In this document: positions 1 through 9,225 of the stretch, piece by piece
How the letters are laid out: every line of letters starts with the position of its first letter
Position numbering within the stretch: position 1 is the stretch's first letter
Source of the DNA: JAXLRU01 sp046330935
GTDB taxonomy: Bacteria; Actinomycetota; Actinomycetes; Actinomycetales; Kineosporiaceae
Assembly: GCA_046330935.1 (NCBI GenBank)
Contig: JAXLRU010000002.1
Span: forward strand, 930,001 to 994,000
Direction: 5' to 3'
DNA length: 64,000 bases
Program-made: the position numbers and the translations under genes
Notes under the pieces: model-generated
Told to the model about the DNA's origin: nothing
Databases searched by the model: none
Seen by the model: the letters and a program-made list of their open reading frames with translations, nothing else

Positions 1-1328
1 CCGATCCTGCTGCCGTGGCGGGGGTGGTGGTGCCTGGGTCGCTCATGGGTGGTGGGGGTGCGGGGCGGTTGCCGGTCCTGGCGGCGGCGTTCGCTGCGGG
101 GGCGGTGTCGCGGGCGCATGTCGACGTCGCGGTGAAAGCGCTCTCGCGGATCCCCTCGCACCTGCTGGCCCACGTCGACGAGGAGGGCCGGTCGGGGCTG
201 GACCGGGTGGATGCGTTCCTCACCGAGCAGGCCCACCGGCACTCCCCGGCCACGCTGGACCGGCTGGTCCGGCATCTGGTCGAGGTCGTCGACCCTGACG
301 GGTCGGGCGGGTTCGACCCCCGCGCCCACGAACGCCGTTCCTGCACCACCGCCGTCGACAGCCTCGGCATGCTCGTGGGCCGGTTCGCCCTCGACCCCGT
401 CGGTGCGCTCACGTTCGCGACCGCCATGGACGCGTTCGCCTCCGTCCCCCCGCCGGGCACCGCCGCGGACGAGCACGGTGAGGTCGTCGAGGTCGGCGAC
501 ACCCGGACCCGGGACCAGCGCCGCGCCGACGCCCTGGTCCTCATGGCCGAACACGCCCTCACCAGCCCCGGCGCACCCGTGCGGGCCCAGGTCAGCGTCG
601 TGACCACCCTCGACCACGTCACCCGTGCCGCACGCGCCCACACCTACCACTGCACGGCCACCAGCATCGGTTCGCGTGGCGAGGGCGGGGCCGGTGTTCC
701 CGCCCCGACCGCGGCCGTGACCGACACGCCCCGCGCGGGCCGCGACGACGACCACGGCGACCACGCCATCGCGAACGCCGGACACCGCGACCAGCGCAAC
801 ACCCACGGCGACCAGCACGAGCCCCACGCCCAGGAACCGGCAAGCCAACCCGGGCCGTGGTTGGCTCACGCGGACGGCGTCGGACCGATCAGCGACCCGG
901 TCCTCGCCCACACCACCTGCGACGCGGTCCTGACCCGCCTCACCCTCACACCCTCGGGCGCACCACTGGACGTCGGCCGATCACTACGGCTGGCCACGCC
1001 CACCCAACGCCGGGCACTCACTGCACGCGACAAGGGATGCGTCATCCCCGGCTGCGGTGTGCCCGCCAACGGCTGCGACGCCCACCACGTCGTCCACTGG
1101 GGCGACGGCGGCGCCACCGACCTGGACAATCTCGCCCTGCTCTGCCCCCGCCACCACGCCGCCCACCACCAAGGCGTATGGGACATCGAGATCCGCGACG
1201 GCATCCCCTGGGTGATCCCCCCACCCTGGGTCGACCCTCACCGACGAGCATTGCTCAACACCACCCACGCCGACGCCGCCCGGGCCTCCCACCTCGCCCA
1301 ACACCTGCGCAACCCCCACGCCGCCTGA
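1..1328 (+). CDS. DUF222 / HNH endonuclease-domain protein (5' partial)
   Basis: The reading frame is open through the left edge, so the N-terminus lies outside the window; the first in-window GTG is at 15. The visible part has the helical DUF222 region, followed at about residues 215-285 by a low-complexity insert rich in Asp, His and Gly. A C-terminal HNH nuclease motif comes last: CDAHHVVHW, then LDNLALLCPRHH. Such DUF222-HNH proteins are multicopy in actinobacteria, and their role (mobile or selfish nuclease, or DNA repair) is unsettled. The ββα-metal active-site histidines are present, so the nuclease domain looks intact. No partner gene is visible. Confidence 0.9.
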   Translation, partial: DPAAVAGVVVPGSLMGGGGAGRLPVLAAAFAAGAVSRAHVDVAVKALSRIPSHLLAHVDEEGRSGLDRVDAFLTEQAHRHSPATLDRLVRHLVEVVDPDGSGGFDPRAHERRSCTTAVDSLGMLVGRFALDPVGALTFATAMDAFASVPPPGTAADEHGEVVEVGDTRTRDQRRADALVLMAEHALTSPGAPVRAQVSVVTTLDHVTRAARAHTYHCTATSIGSRGEGGAGVPAPTAAVTDTPRAGRDDDHGDHAIANAGHRDQRNTHGDQHEPHAQEPASQPGPWLAHADGVGPISDPVLAHTTCDAVLTRLTLTPSGAPLDVGRSLRLATPTQRRALTARDKGCVIPGCGVPANGCDAHHVVHWGDGGATDLDNLALLCPRHHAAHHQGVWDIEIRDGIPWVIPPPWVDPHRRALLNTTHADAARASHLAQHLRNPHAA

Positions 1329-1457
1329 CCCACCAGCCAGCACCCCGCTCGACCACGAACGGGTTGCGGCGCCGCGCGGTGACGCGCAGGGTTCGGCGGC
1401 GCCGGACAACGCGACGTCCGGCGTTCTTGGACGAGACGCCGCTGGGCGCCGGGCTGC

Positions 1458-1680
1458 GACGTGATGGTGCGGTGCCGATCCGCGACGCGAAGGTGCGGGC
1501 CTGATGACGACGCGACGGTGCGGCGCCGCTCAATGGACGCGACGGTGAGGGCCGGTCAATGACGCGACGGTGCGGCGCCCTTGGACGACGCCGTCGGGCG
1601 CTGCTGACGACCCGAAGGCGCCGTGGACGACTCTCCGGTGACGCCGCTGGACGACGCGCGGGGTGACGCGGACGAGCGTG
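1458..1680. repeat. Degenerate ~25-bp tandem repeat array in intergenic DNA
   Basis: The 548 bp between the HNH gene and the permease gene hold no convincing gene. At 1458, 1484, 1509, 1536 and 1561 a unit begins close to GACGCGACGGTGCGGCGCC, with spacings of 26, 25, 27 and 25 bp. Weaker units starting GACGAC follow at about 1584, 1606, 1626 and 1650. Copies diverge from each other, so the array looks old. Short ORFs across it are frame artefacts of the repeat. Confidence 0.6.
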
Positions 1681-1877
1681 ACGAGTGGGTCGGATGGAGG
1701 GGTGACGCACGGGTGACACCGCGGCACACAGCCCCGCACCGACGGCGAGCAGGAGCGTGGACCAAGAGCCGACCCCAGCCACCGCGGCAAGGCCAGACCC
1801 GCGACGTCACGACCGGTCTGCCCCGCCACAGACCCTGAACGGAGTCGCCGCCACGAGCGCCGACGAGACCAGCCAGA

Positions 1878-2747
1878 TCACCGCCCGCGGGCGGTCCGAC
1901 GCTCCAGCCAGGCGGCGAACCGCGACACGGTGATGTTCACGGCGAGGTACATCCCGGCCCCGACGAAGAACACCGAGAACAGGTAGCGGTTGCCGAAGAA
2001 CTCGCTCAGCGTGCGCACCTGCCGCAGCAGCTCGGGGTAGCTGACGATGAACCCGAGCGAGGTGTCCTTCAGCAGCACCACGAGCTGGCTGACCAGGGAG
2101 GGCAGCATCGTCCGCAGCGCCTGCGGCAGCTCGATGAGCGTGAACACCTGCACCGGCCGCAGCCCGAGCGCCGCGCCGGCCTCGCGCTGCCCGCGGGGCA
2201 ACGATTCGAGCCCGGCACGCAGGATCTCGCCGAGCACGACGGCGTTGTACAGCGTCAACCCGGTGACGACGGCGACGAACGGCGAGGTCCGCAGCACCAG
2301 CAGGACGAACAGCATCATGAGCACGACGGGGACGCCGCGCAGCAGCTCGACGACGATCGTGGCCGACCAGCGCAGCGGCCGCGACGACGCCCGGCGCCAG
2401 GCCGCGACCCCGATGGCGAGCACCGCCGCGAGCACGGCGGCGACCCCGGCGGCGCGCAGCGTCGCCCACAGCCCGCGCAGGAGCCCCTGCCAGGTGACGG
2501 GGTCCGAGAACACGTCCCAGCGGCGCTCGTCGAAGATGCCCTGGGAGTCCAGGGTCGACCACACCCACCACAGCCCGGCCAGGGCCAGCCCCACCCCGAC
2601 GACCGACAACACCAGGTTGCGCCGGCGGGCCCACGGCCCCGGGACGTCGTACAGCGCGCTGGCCCGCGCGGAGACCCGTCCGCGGCGGGCCGGAGCCGTG
2701 ACGACCTCGAGCCCGCCCCCGGGCTGCGGGGGAGCCGCGGCGCTCAC
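1878..2747 (-). CDS. gluD: Polar amino-acid ABC transporter permease (GluD/GltK type)
   Basis: 289-residue inner-membrane permease of the His/Glu/Gln/Arg uptake family. It has a basic cytoplasmic N-terminus (1-43), a membrane segment at about 45-64, and the BPD transporter domain at about 90-280. The EAA coupling loop is seen at about 174-196 (EILRAGLESLPRGQREAGAA) and docks the ATPase. It is the last gene of a four-gene minus-strand operon in the order ATPase, binding protein, permease, permease, as in corynebacterial gluABCD. Its ATG overlaps the end of the preceding permease gene by 4 bp, suggesting translational coupling. Glutamate specificity is inferred from operon order and family only. 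Confidence 0.88.
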   Translation of the reverse strand: MSAAAPPQPGGGLEVVTAPARRGRVSARASALYDVPGPWARRRNLVLSVVGVGLALAGLWWVWSTLDSQGIFDERRWDVFSDPVTWQGLLRGLWATLRAAGVAAVLAAVLAIGVAAWRRASSRPLRWSATIVVELLRGVPVVLMMLFVLLVLRTSPFVAVVTGLTLYNAVVLGEILRAGLESLPRGQREAGAALGLRPVQVFTLIELPQALRTMLPSLVSQLVVLLKDTSLGFIVSYPELLRQVRTLSEFFGNRYLFSVFFVGAGMYLAVNITVSRFAAWLERRTARGR

Positions 2748-3391
2748 CGGGCCACCGCCACGCGCCGCTCGAGCCGCCCGGCGAGCACCCCGGCCGGCAC
2801 GGTGATCAGCAGGTAGAAGAAGGCGACGCCGAGCAGGACGGCGATGACGGCGTCCCCGTTCGCGTTCGCGAGCCGTCGCCCCACGTTGAACAGCTCCCCC
2901 ACGAAGAAGGCCCCGGCGATGGATGTGTTCTTCGTCAGCGCGATGAACACCGAGATCAGCGGCGGGACGACGGCCCGCAACGCCTGCGGCAACACCACCA
3001 GGGTCAGGGTCTGGCCGAACGTCAGGCCGATGGCCCGGGCCGCCTCGGCCTGCCCGACGGGCACCCCGTTGACGCCGGAGCGCACCGCCTCGCAGACGAA
3101 CGCCGACGTGTACAGGGTGAGCGCGAGCAGCGCCCCGGCCCGGAACGGCAGGGCCGGTCCGAGCCGGGGCAGGACGAACGCGACGAAGAAGAACACCACC
3201 GTCAGGGGCGTGTTGCGGAACACCTCGACGTAGGTGGCGCCCAACGCCCGCAGCCCCGCCACGGGGGAGACCCGCAGCGTGGCGACGAGGGTGCCCGCGA
3301 CCAGCGACAACACCCCGGCGACGACGGTGAGGAACAGCGTCGAGCCGAAGCCCTGCCAGTACAGGTCGAGGTTGTCGGTGATCGCGCTCAC
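2744..3391 (-). CDS. gluC: Polar amino-acid ABC transporter permease (GluC type)
   Basis: 215-residue permease, the first of two permeases in the operon. A membrane segment is seen at about 16-37 and the EAA loop at about 100-125 (VRSGVNGVPVGQAEAARA). It should pair with the downstream permease to form the heterodimeric channel. It begins 8 bp after the binding-protein gene and overlaps the next permease by 4 bp. Length and architecture are normal for the family. The substrate is probably glutamate or a related polar amino acid, by operon organisation. Confidence 0.88.
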   Translation of the reverse strand: MSAITDNLDLYWQGFGSTLFLTVVAGVLSLVAGTLVATLRVSPVAGLRALGATYVEVFRNTPLTVVFFFVAFVLPRLGPALPFRAGALLALTLYTSAFVCEAVRSGVNGVPVGQAEAARAIGLTFGQTLTLVVLPQALRAVVPPLISVFIALTKNTSIAGAFFVGELFNVGRRLANANGDAVIAVLLGVAFFYLLITVPAGVLAGRLERRVAVAR

Positions 3392-3398
3392 CGGCGGC

Positions 3399-4298
3399 TC
3401 ACTTGTTCGTGTAGCGGTCGACGGCGGGCGGCGTCGGGGTCGGCAGCACCTTGCCGGCGGTGGCCTCCCACGCCTTGGCCCACGAGCCGTCGGTGGCGGA
3501 CTTCTCGAGGGTGTCGTTGATGAAGGTGCGGAAGGCGTCGTCGTCGCGCTTGAGGCCGATGCCGTAGGGCTCGGTGGAGAACGGGTCCCCGGCGAGCTTG
3601 AAGTCGCCCTCGTTCTGGTCGACGAACCCCGCGAGGATGACGTTGTCGGTGGTCACGGCGTCGACCTGCTTGTTGCGCAGCGGCTCGAGGCAGTTGGAGT
3701 AGACGTCGGTCGGGACGAGCGTGGCCTGGGGGTACTTGGTGCGGATCCGGTCGGCGGGCGTGGAGCCCTCGACCGAGCAGACCTTCTTGCCGGCGAGGTC
3801 GTCGGGGCCCTTGATGCTGTCGTCGTCGGCGCGCACCATCAGCGTCTGCCCGGCCACGTAGTACGGCCCGGCGAAGGAGACCTTCTCCTTGCGCTTGTCG
3901 TTGATCGTGTAGGTCGCGACGACGAAGTCGACCTGCCCGTTCTGGATGAACGGTTCGCGGTTGGCCGAGACCGTCTCCACCCACTGGATCTTGTCGGCGG
4001 GGATTCCCATCGCCCCGGCGATGATCTTCGCGATCTCGACGTCGAACCCGACCGGCTTGCCGTCGGGGCCGCGCAGCCCGAACAGCGGCTGGTCGAACTT
4101 CGTGCCCACCTTCACGGTGCCGGCCTTCGCGAGCCGGTCCATCGTCGTCCCCGCCGCGAACGTGGGGTTGGCCGCGACCTTCGCGGCCGGCTGGTCGGCG
4201 TCGTCGTCCGACCCGCCGCAGGCGGACAGGGCCAGGGCGGCGCCGGTGACGACGGCCAGCAGGACGGCGCGGGGACGGCGACGGGTGGGGGTGGTCAT
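3399..4298 (-). CDS. gluB: Glutamate-type ABC transporter substrate-binding lipoprotein
   Basis: 299-residue SBP family 3 lipoprotein. Arg-rich n-region, hydrophobic core and lipobox LALSAC with the acylated Cys at about 27. A DDDAD linker and the bilobed binding domain follow. The ATG at 4298 is chosen because it follows a GAGGAG ribosome-binding site and gives a proper lipoprotein signal. The longer frame upstream is an overlap with the ATPase gene. Family features include VGTKFDQPLFG and PVGFDVEIAKIIAGAMG. It should deliver the amino acid to the GluCD channel. It sits 11 bp after the ATPase gene. Confidence 0.9.
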   Translation of the reverse strand: MTTPTRRRPRAVLLAVVTGAALALSACGGSDDDADQPAAKVAANPTFAAGTTMDRLAKAGTVKVGTKFDQPLFGLRGPDGKPVGFDVEIAKIIAGAMGIPADKIQWVETVSANREPFIQNGQVDFVVATYTINDKRKEKVSFAGPYYVAGQTLMVRADDDSIKGPDDLAGKKVCSVEGSTPADRIRTKYPQATLVPTDVYSNCLEPLRNKQVDAVTTDNVILAGFVDQNEGDFKLAGDPFSTEPYGIGLKRDDDAFRTFINDTLEKSATDGSWAKAWEATAGKVLPTPTPPAVDRYTNK

Positions 4299-4309
4299 GG
4301 CGCTGCTCC

Positions 4310-5128
4310 TCAATGCGAGAGCACCCGCGACAGGAAGTCGCGGGCGCGGTCGGTGCGGGGGGCGGAGAAGAACTGCTCGGGGGTGGCCTGCTCGACGACG
4401 GCGCCGTCGGCCATGAAGACGACGCGGTGGGCGACCTGCCGCGCGAAGCCCATCTCGTGGGTGACGACGAGCATGGTCATGCCCTCGCGCGCGAGGTCGG
4501 TCATGACGCCGAGGACCTCGCCGATCATCTCGGGGTCCAGCGCGGAGGTCGGCTCGTCGAAGAGCATCAGCTTGGGCTTCATCGCCAGGGCGCGGGCGAT
4601 GGCCACCCGCTGCTGCTGGCCGCCGGACAGCTGCGCGGGGTACTTGTCCTTCTGGTTCGCGACGCCGACGCGCTCCAGCAGCTCCAGGGCCAGCGCCTCT
4701 GCGTCCCGCCTGGCCGTCCGTCGCACCTTCACCGGGCCCAGCGCCACGTTCTGCAGCACCGTCTTGTGGGCGAACAGGTTGAACGACTGGAACACCATGC
4801 CGACGTCGCTGCGCAGCCGGGCCAGCGCGCGGCCCTCGACGGGCAGCTCCTGGCCGTCGAGCAGGATCCGCCCGGAGTCGATCGGCTCGAGCCGGTTGAT
4901 CGTGCGGCAGAGCGTGGACTTGCCCGACCCGGACGGCCCGATGACGACGACGACCTCGCCGTGGGCGACGGTGAGGTCGATGTCCTTGAGCACGTGCAGG
5001 GCGCCGAAGTGCTTGTCGACGTGCTCGATCGACAGCAGGGGCGCACCACCGGGCAGCGGACCAGGGCCGGGCCGCTCGACGACGCGAAGATCGTCCGATG
5101 TGAGCTGAACGACGGGATCGTCCGACAT
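4310..5128 (-). CDS. gluA: Polar amino-acid ABC transporter ATP-binding protein
   Basis: 272-residue ABC ATPase energising the uptake system, first gene of the minus-strand operon. Walker A GPSGSGKST (64-72), the Q-loop, signature LSGGQQQRVAIARA, Walker B LMLFDEP, D-loop SALDPE and switch His in VTHE are all intact. An extra N-terminal stretch of about 25 residues precedes the usual start of the domain. A shorter start is possible, but no better ribosome-binding site was seen. Length otherwise fits the GlnQ/GluA family. The upstream gap to the ZIP gene is only 63 bp, and no clear operator was recognised there. Confidence 0.9.
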   Translation of the reverse strand: MSDDPVVQLTSDDLRVVERPGPGPLPGGAPLLSIEHVDKHFGALHVLKDIDLTVAHGEVVVVIGPSGSGKSTLCRTINRLEPIDSGRILLDGQELPVEGRALARLRSDVGMVFQSFNLFAHKTVLQNVALGPVKVRRTARRDAEALALELLERVGVANQKDKYPAQLSGGQQQRVAIARALAMKPKLMLFDEPTSALDPEMIGEVLGVMTDLAREGMTMLVVTHEMGFARQVAHRVVFMADGAVVEQATPEQFFSAPRTDRARDFLSRVLSH

Positions 5129-5191
5129 GAGGTGACGCTATCCTCACTCGCCGGTTTCGTCCCCCTGAGATCGATCACGGTTCAGGCACAC

Positions 5192-5947
5192 TCACCCGCC
5201 GCGGGCCGACAGCGAGAACGCCGTGAGGAACCCCAGCAGGGTGATCAGCCCCATCGCGAGGTGCGTCTCCTCGAACGCCTCGGGGATCATCGTGTCGGCC
5301 ACCATGGTGATTATCGCCCCGGCCGCGAGCGCCGTGACGGCGGCCAGCACCTGCGGCGGCGCGTCCCCGAGGGCGACGTACCCGAGGACGGCGGCCAGGC
5401 CGCTGAGCAGCGCGATCCCGCCCCACAGCGCGAAGACGAAGCGGGCGCTGCGCCCGGCCGCGCGCATCCCGGCGGCGCTGGACAGCCCTTCGGGCACGTT
5501 GCTGATGAAGACGGCGACGACGGTCACGGCGCTCACGGCCCCGCCGCCCAGCAGGCTCGCGCCGATGACGATCGACTCGGGGACGCCGTCCAGCAGCGCT
5601 CCCAGCGCCAGCGCACCTCCCGACCCGGCGTGCTCTTCCTCCGAGGGCTGCTGCTCACCCGAACGCTTGCGGTGCCGCGCGCCTCGGCGGGCCAGCAGCA
5701 CGTTGCAGCCCGTGTAGAGCAGCGCGCCCACCGCGGCACCCGCCGCCGTCGCCGCGAGACCGCCGGTGTCCTCCGCCTCACCGATCAGCTCGAACGACAC
5801 CGCCGAGAGCAGCACGCCGGCGCCGAAGGCCATGATCGAAGCGATCAGCTTCTGCGGCAGCCGGATCACGTAGCCCGCCGCCGCGCCCACCACGAGGGCC
5901 GACCCGGCCACGAGGCCCCAGCCGCCCGCCTCCAGCCATCCGCTCAC
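5192..5947 (-). CDS. ZIP-family divalent metal transporter
   Basis: About 251 residues, eight predicted membrane helices, ZIP (GufA-like) family. The conserved metal-binding helices are visible: ALLDGVPESIVIGASLL and FISNVPEGLSSAAGM. A hydrophilic, His/Glu-containing loop (about residues 100-120) lies between the third and fourth helices. The GTG at 5947 is preferred because the protein then begins just before the first helix; an in-frame ATG further upstream adds 25 polar residues. Zinc is the usual family substrate, but iron or manganese are possible. It is transcribed toward the glu operon, with no shared function evident. Confidence 0.85.
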   Translation of the reverse strand: MSGWLEAGGWGLVAGSALVVGAAAGYVIRLPQKLIASIMAFGAGVLLSAVSFELIGEAEDTGGLAATAAGAAVGALLYTGCNVLLARRGARHRKRSGEQQPSEEEHAGSGGALALGALLDGVPESIVIGASLLGGGAVSAVTVVAVFISNVPEGLSSAAGMRAAGRSARFVFALWGGIALLSGLAAVLGYVALGDAPPQVLAAVTALAAGAIITMVADTMIPEAFEETHLAMGLITLLGFLTAFSLSARGG

Positions 5948-6084
5948 CGTCCCCCCGTTCCCCGTGGGGTCACGCGCACACATCGCGGGGCCGCCGGTGC
6001 GCGTGGACGGCCGGATGACCACCGGGCGCCCGGGCGATCGCGTGGGGGCGGGCGGGACTGCGGGATGACAGTCGAACCGTCACG

Positions 6085-7599
6085 ATGGGCGGCGTGCCGG
6101 ACCCGGAGGACGACTACACCCCCGACCCGCGGCGGTGGAAGGCGTTCACCGTCTGCCTCATCGCCGGGTTCATGGCCCTGTTGGACGTGAGCATCGTCAA
6201 CGTGGCGCTGCCGAGCATCCGCGAGGGCCTCGGCGCGGGGCCGAGCCAGGTGCAGTGGGTGGTCGCGGGCTACGCGCTGTCGTTCGGGCTCGTGCTGGTG
6301 GCGTTCGGGCGCCTGGGGGACGTGCGGGGGCGGCGTCCGGTGTTCCTCGTGGGGTTGAGCCTGTTCACGCTGTCGAGCGCGGTGTGCGGGCTGGCCCCGG
6401 GCCCGAACTGGCTGGTGGCGGCGCGGCTGGTGCAGGGCATGGCCGGCGGCATGATCAACCCGCAGACGTCGGGCCTGGTGCAACAGCTGTTCCGCGGCGC
6501 GGAGCGTGGCCGGGCGTTCGGGCTGCTGGGCGCGACGATCGGCCTGTCGACGGCGGTGGGCCCCGTCACCGGCGGTGCCCTGATCGCGGCGTTCGGGACC
6601 GACCACGGCTGGCGGGCGGTGTTCTTCGTCAACGTGCCGGTGGGGATCCTCGCCGTCGTCATGGCCTGGCGGCTGCTGCCCGCCCCGAAGCGCAGCGAGC
6701 GCCGCCAGGGGCTGGACCCGGTCGGGGCGCTGCTGCTGGCGCTGGCGCTGCTCGCCGTCCTCGTGCCGCTGGTGGAGTCGCGCGCGCACCTGCCGGTGCC
6801 GGAGTGGGCGCTGCTGGCCGCGGGGGCGGCCCTGCTCGTGGTGTTCGTCGCCTGGGAGCGCCGGGTGGGCGCGGCCGGGGGCGATCCGATGGTCGACCTG
6901 CGGCTGTTCCGCGAGCCGTCCTACGCCCTGGGCTCCACGCTCGGTCTGGTCTACTTCGCCGGGTTCACCGCGATCTTCTTCGTGCTCGCGCAGTACTTCC
7001 AGTCGGGCCTGGGGTACTCGGCGCTGGAGTCGGGGCTCGCGGTGACGCCGTTCGCGGTGGGCTCGGCCGTGGCCTCGGGGTGGGGCGGGCGGATCGTCAC
7101 GCGGGTGGGGCGCCCGCTCGTCGTCGCGGGCCTGCTCGCCGTCGTCGTGGGCCTCGCCGTGGCGTCGTGGCTGCTCGGACACGGCCCGGACGGCGTCCCG
7201 CTGGGCGTCCTCGTGGCCCCCGCGCTGCTGGTGGCGGGCGTGGGCAGCGGCCTCGTGATCGCCCCTAACATCACCCTCACCCTGACCACGGTGCCGGTGG
7301 CCCGCGCGGGCAGCGCGGGCGGGGTGCTGCAGACCGGCCAGCGGATCGGCTCGGCCCTGGGGGTCGCCGTCGTCGGGGCGGTGTTCTTCGCCCGCCTCGG
7401 CGCAGGCGGGACCGGCGGCGGGAGGAGCGCCGGGCCGGCGGTGGACGCGGCGGCCTGGACGCCGGCGGCCCGCGACGCGCTCACCGTCTGCGTGGCGGTC
7501 GTGGCGGTCGCGCTGCTGCTCGCGGCGCTCGACGTGGGGATCGGGCGGGCGCGTCAGGGCAGGGCGAGGGTGAGCAGCGCCACGTCGTCGCGCAGCTGA
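6085..7599 (+). CDS. MFS multidrug exporter, DHA2 (14-TM, EmrB/QacA) family
   Basis: 504-residue integral membrane antiporter with about 14 helices. The DHA2 motif LDVSIVNVALPSI is at 33-45 and motif A, GRLGDVRGRRP, at 76-86. Motif C is represented by the glycine-rich helix LLGATIGLSTAVGPVTGGAL. This group exports drugs or toxic metabolites with proton exchange; the substrate cannot be read from sequence. No adjacent TetR or MarR regulator is present. The gene ends inside the convergent phosphatase gene, with a tail-to-tail overlap of 46 bp. No clear ribosome-binding site precedes the ATG, so it may be leaderless or start at the GTG at 6094. Confidence 0.88.
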   Translation: MGGVPDPEDDYTPDPRRWKAFTVCLIAGFMALLDVSIVNVALPSIREGLGAGPSQVQWVVAGYALSFGLVLVAFGRLGDVRGRRPVFLVGLSLFTLSSAVCGLAPGPNWLVAARLVQGMAGGMINPQTSGLVQQLFRGAERGRAFGLLGATIGLSTAVGPVTGGALIAAFGTDHGWRAVFFVNVPVGILAVVMAWRLLPAPKRSERRQGLDPVGALLLALALLAVLVPLVESRAHLPVPEWALLAAGAALLVVFVAWERRVGAAGGDPMVDLRLFREPSYALGSTLGLVYFAGFTAIFFVLAQYFQSGLGYSALESGLAVTPFAVGSAVASGWGGRIVTRVGRPLVVAGLLAVVVGLAVASWLLGHGPDGVPLGVLVAPALLVAGVGSGLVIAPNITLTLTTVPVARAGSAGGVLQTGQRIGSALGVAVVGAVFFARLGAGGTGGGRSAGPAVDAAAWTPAARDALTVCVAVVAVALLLAALDVGIGRARQGRARVSSATSSRS

Positions 7600-8606
7600 C
7601 CGGCGTGCCGGCGCACCGCTCTCGCCATCGCGGCGAGGAGCGCGTCGCCCTCGGGGGTGTGCCCGCCGGAGTCGGCGACGATCCGGCGCAGCGCCGCATC
7701 GGCGTCGAAGAACCGCCCGCGCCGGTCCCGCGCCTCCAGCAGGCCGTCGGTCACGAGCAGCACCTGGGCGGGGCCGCGTGCCACGGCGGCGGCGGGCATC
7801 GTGCCGGCGCCGAGCCCGAGCGGGACGTCGACGGGCGCCTCGAGCCAGGTGACGGTCCCGTTGCGGACCAGCGCGGGGGCGGGGTGGCCGCAACTGATCG
7901 CCCACAGCGCCCCGTCGCGCACCTCGGCGACCAGCGCCGTGGCGAAGTCCTCGGGTCCGCCGTCCAGGCGCAGCACCGCATCCATGGCGGCGACGACGTC
8001 GTGCAGCTGCCCGCGGGAGCGCGCCGCCTCGCGGAACGCGCCCGTGGCGTAGTTCGAGAGGCGGACGGCGGCCAGGCCCTTGCCTCGCACGTCGCCCAGC
8101 ACCAGCCGCAGCCCGGCGTCGGTGGCGAGCACCTCGTAGAAGTCGCCGCCGACCTGCGCCTCGTGCTCCGCGCCGTGGTAGCGGGCGGCCACCCGGTACC
8201 CGGCGACGGTGCGCGGCAGGGGGCGGGTGATGGCGGCGGCGACGGCCGCGACGACGTCGTCGGCTCGCGCGGCGCGCTCCTGGGTGCGTAGGCGGGCCCC
8301 GGCGGCCACGGTCGCCACCACCGAGAAGATCGCGATGGCGGCGAGCCGGATGTGCTGGGCGGTGGCGTTGCCGTCGGCGGCCACGTGACCGAACGTCCAC
8401 CCGGCGGCCAGCGCGATCGCGCCCACGAAGGCGGCGCAGCGCGGCGAGCCGAACACCGCCGACAGCATGGGGGTCACCGCGAGCAGGCCGAGGAACGCCG
8501 TCTTCGGGCCCTCGAGCACGTCGGCGGTGAGGATGATCGCGATCACGAGGACGGGCAGGAGCACGGCGCTGAACGGCCGCCTCGGGTACCACCCGGAACG
8601 TCTCAC
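7554..8606 (-). CDS. Membrane-anchored SpoIIE-type PP2C serine phosphatase
   Basis: 350 residues. Four or five hydrophobic helices fill about 1-110, and a cytoplasmic SpoIIE/PP2C domain fills about 130-350. Metal-binding Asp motifs are seen in VGGDFYEVL, LVLGDVRGKG and VTDGLLEARD. Family members dephosphorylate anti-anti-sigma factors in partner-switching stress pathways. No anti-sigma or STAS gene lies nearby, so the partner is unknown. The GTG start overlaps the stop of the upstream DUF952 gene by 4 bp (GTGA), so the two are probably translationally coupled. Confidence 0.87.
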   Translation of the reverse strand: MRRSGWYPRRPFSAVLLPVLVIAIILTADVLEGPKTAFLGLLAVTPMLSAVFGSPRCAAFVGAIALAAGWTFGHVAADGNATAQHIRLAAIAIFSVVATVAAGARLRTQERAARADDVVAAVAAAITRPLPRTVAGYRVAARYHGAEHEAQVGGDFYEVLATDAGLRLVLGDVRGKGLAAVRLSNYATGAFREAARSRGQLHDVVAAMDAVLRLDGGPEDFATALVAEVRDGALWAISCGHPAPALVRNGTVTWLEAPVDVPLGLGAGTMPAAAVARGPAQVLLVTDGLLEARDRRGRFFDADAALRRIVADSGGHTPEGDALLAAMARAVRRHAGQLRDDVALLTLALP

Positions 8607-8980
8607 GAGGAGGGCCCGGCCAGGTCGGCCAGCCAGCGGCCGCCCTCCCGCCGCATCACCCGCGTCTCGACGACGGCAGTGGTGGGGATCGGCCCGTACA
8701 CGTGGGGGTAGGCCTCGCCGAGGCCGTCGAGGTCCTCCACCCGCACCGGCGCCTCGAGGCGCGAGGGGTCGATCCGCAGGAGCGTCACGTCGTCGGCGCC
8801 GCCGAACAGCGCATCGAGCACCGGCTGCACCTGCCCGGCGAACGAGCAGTGCACGAAGCCGACCTGGGCCAGCGACAGCCCCAGCGTCGAGCGGGTGTAG
8901 GTGCCCTCCCGCTGTGCCTGCACCCAGTGGTCGGTCTCCGCCGCGTGGAACAGATCCTCAAGCCCCGTGGATTCGCTCAC
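8603..8980 (-). CDS. DUF952 family protein
   Basis: 125 residues from the GTG at 8980, which starts just before the conserved domain (LEDLFHAAETDHWVQAQREG). A longer frame reaches 9151 but adds only low-complexity Arg/Ala sequence. DUF952 motifs are present: a Tyr-Thr segment followed by VGFVHCSFAGQV, and a C-terminal YPHVYGPIPTTAVV. The fold resembles ADP-ribose-binding or transferase-like proteins, but the function is unknown. It is the first gene of a two-gene unit with the SpoIIE-type phosphatase. Confidence 0.78.
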   Translation of the reverse strand: MSESTGLEDLFHAAETDHWVQAQREGTYTRSTLGLSLAQVGFVHCSFAGQVQPVLDALFGGADDVTLLRIDPSRLEAPVRVEDLDGLGEAYPHVYGPIPTTAVVETRVMRREGGRWLADLAGPSS

Positions 8981-9225
8981 CCGGCCACACTGCCAGCCCG
9001 CGACCCCCCGGCGCGACCATCGCGAGGCCCGCCGCGCCGCGGCTGCGGCGTCCGCGGGGCCCTCGTGCGCCGAGGGGCGTCGGCGCGGCTCCGATCCGGA
9101 CGGCGCGCTGCCACCGAGGGGTGACACCGTCGTCACGCGTGCATGGCCCACCGGTGCGCCGGGAACCTCCAGCCTGAACCGGAGGCGGGTCCGCCGCCCC
9201 CGACGAAGCGACGAGGTGAAACGAC

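Noticed and set aside
3399..5147. A single 582-residue frame covering both the ATPase and binding-protein region
   Set aside because: The first half is Arg-rich shadow of the ATPase gene. The binding protein has its own ribosome-binding site, ATG and lipoprotein signal at 4298.
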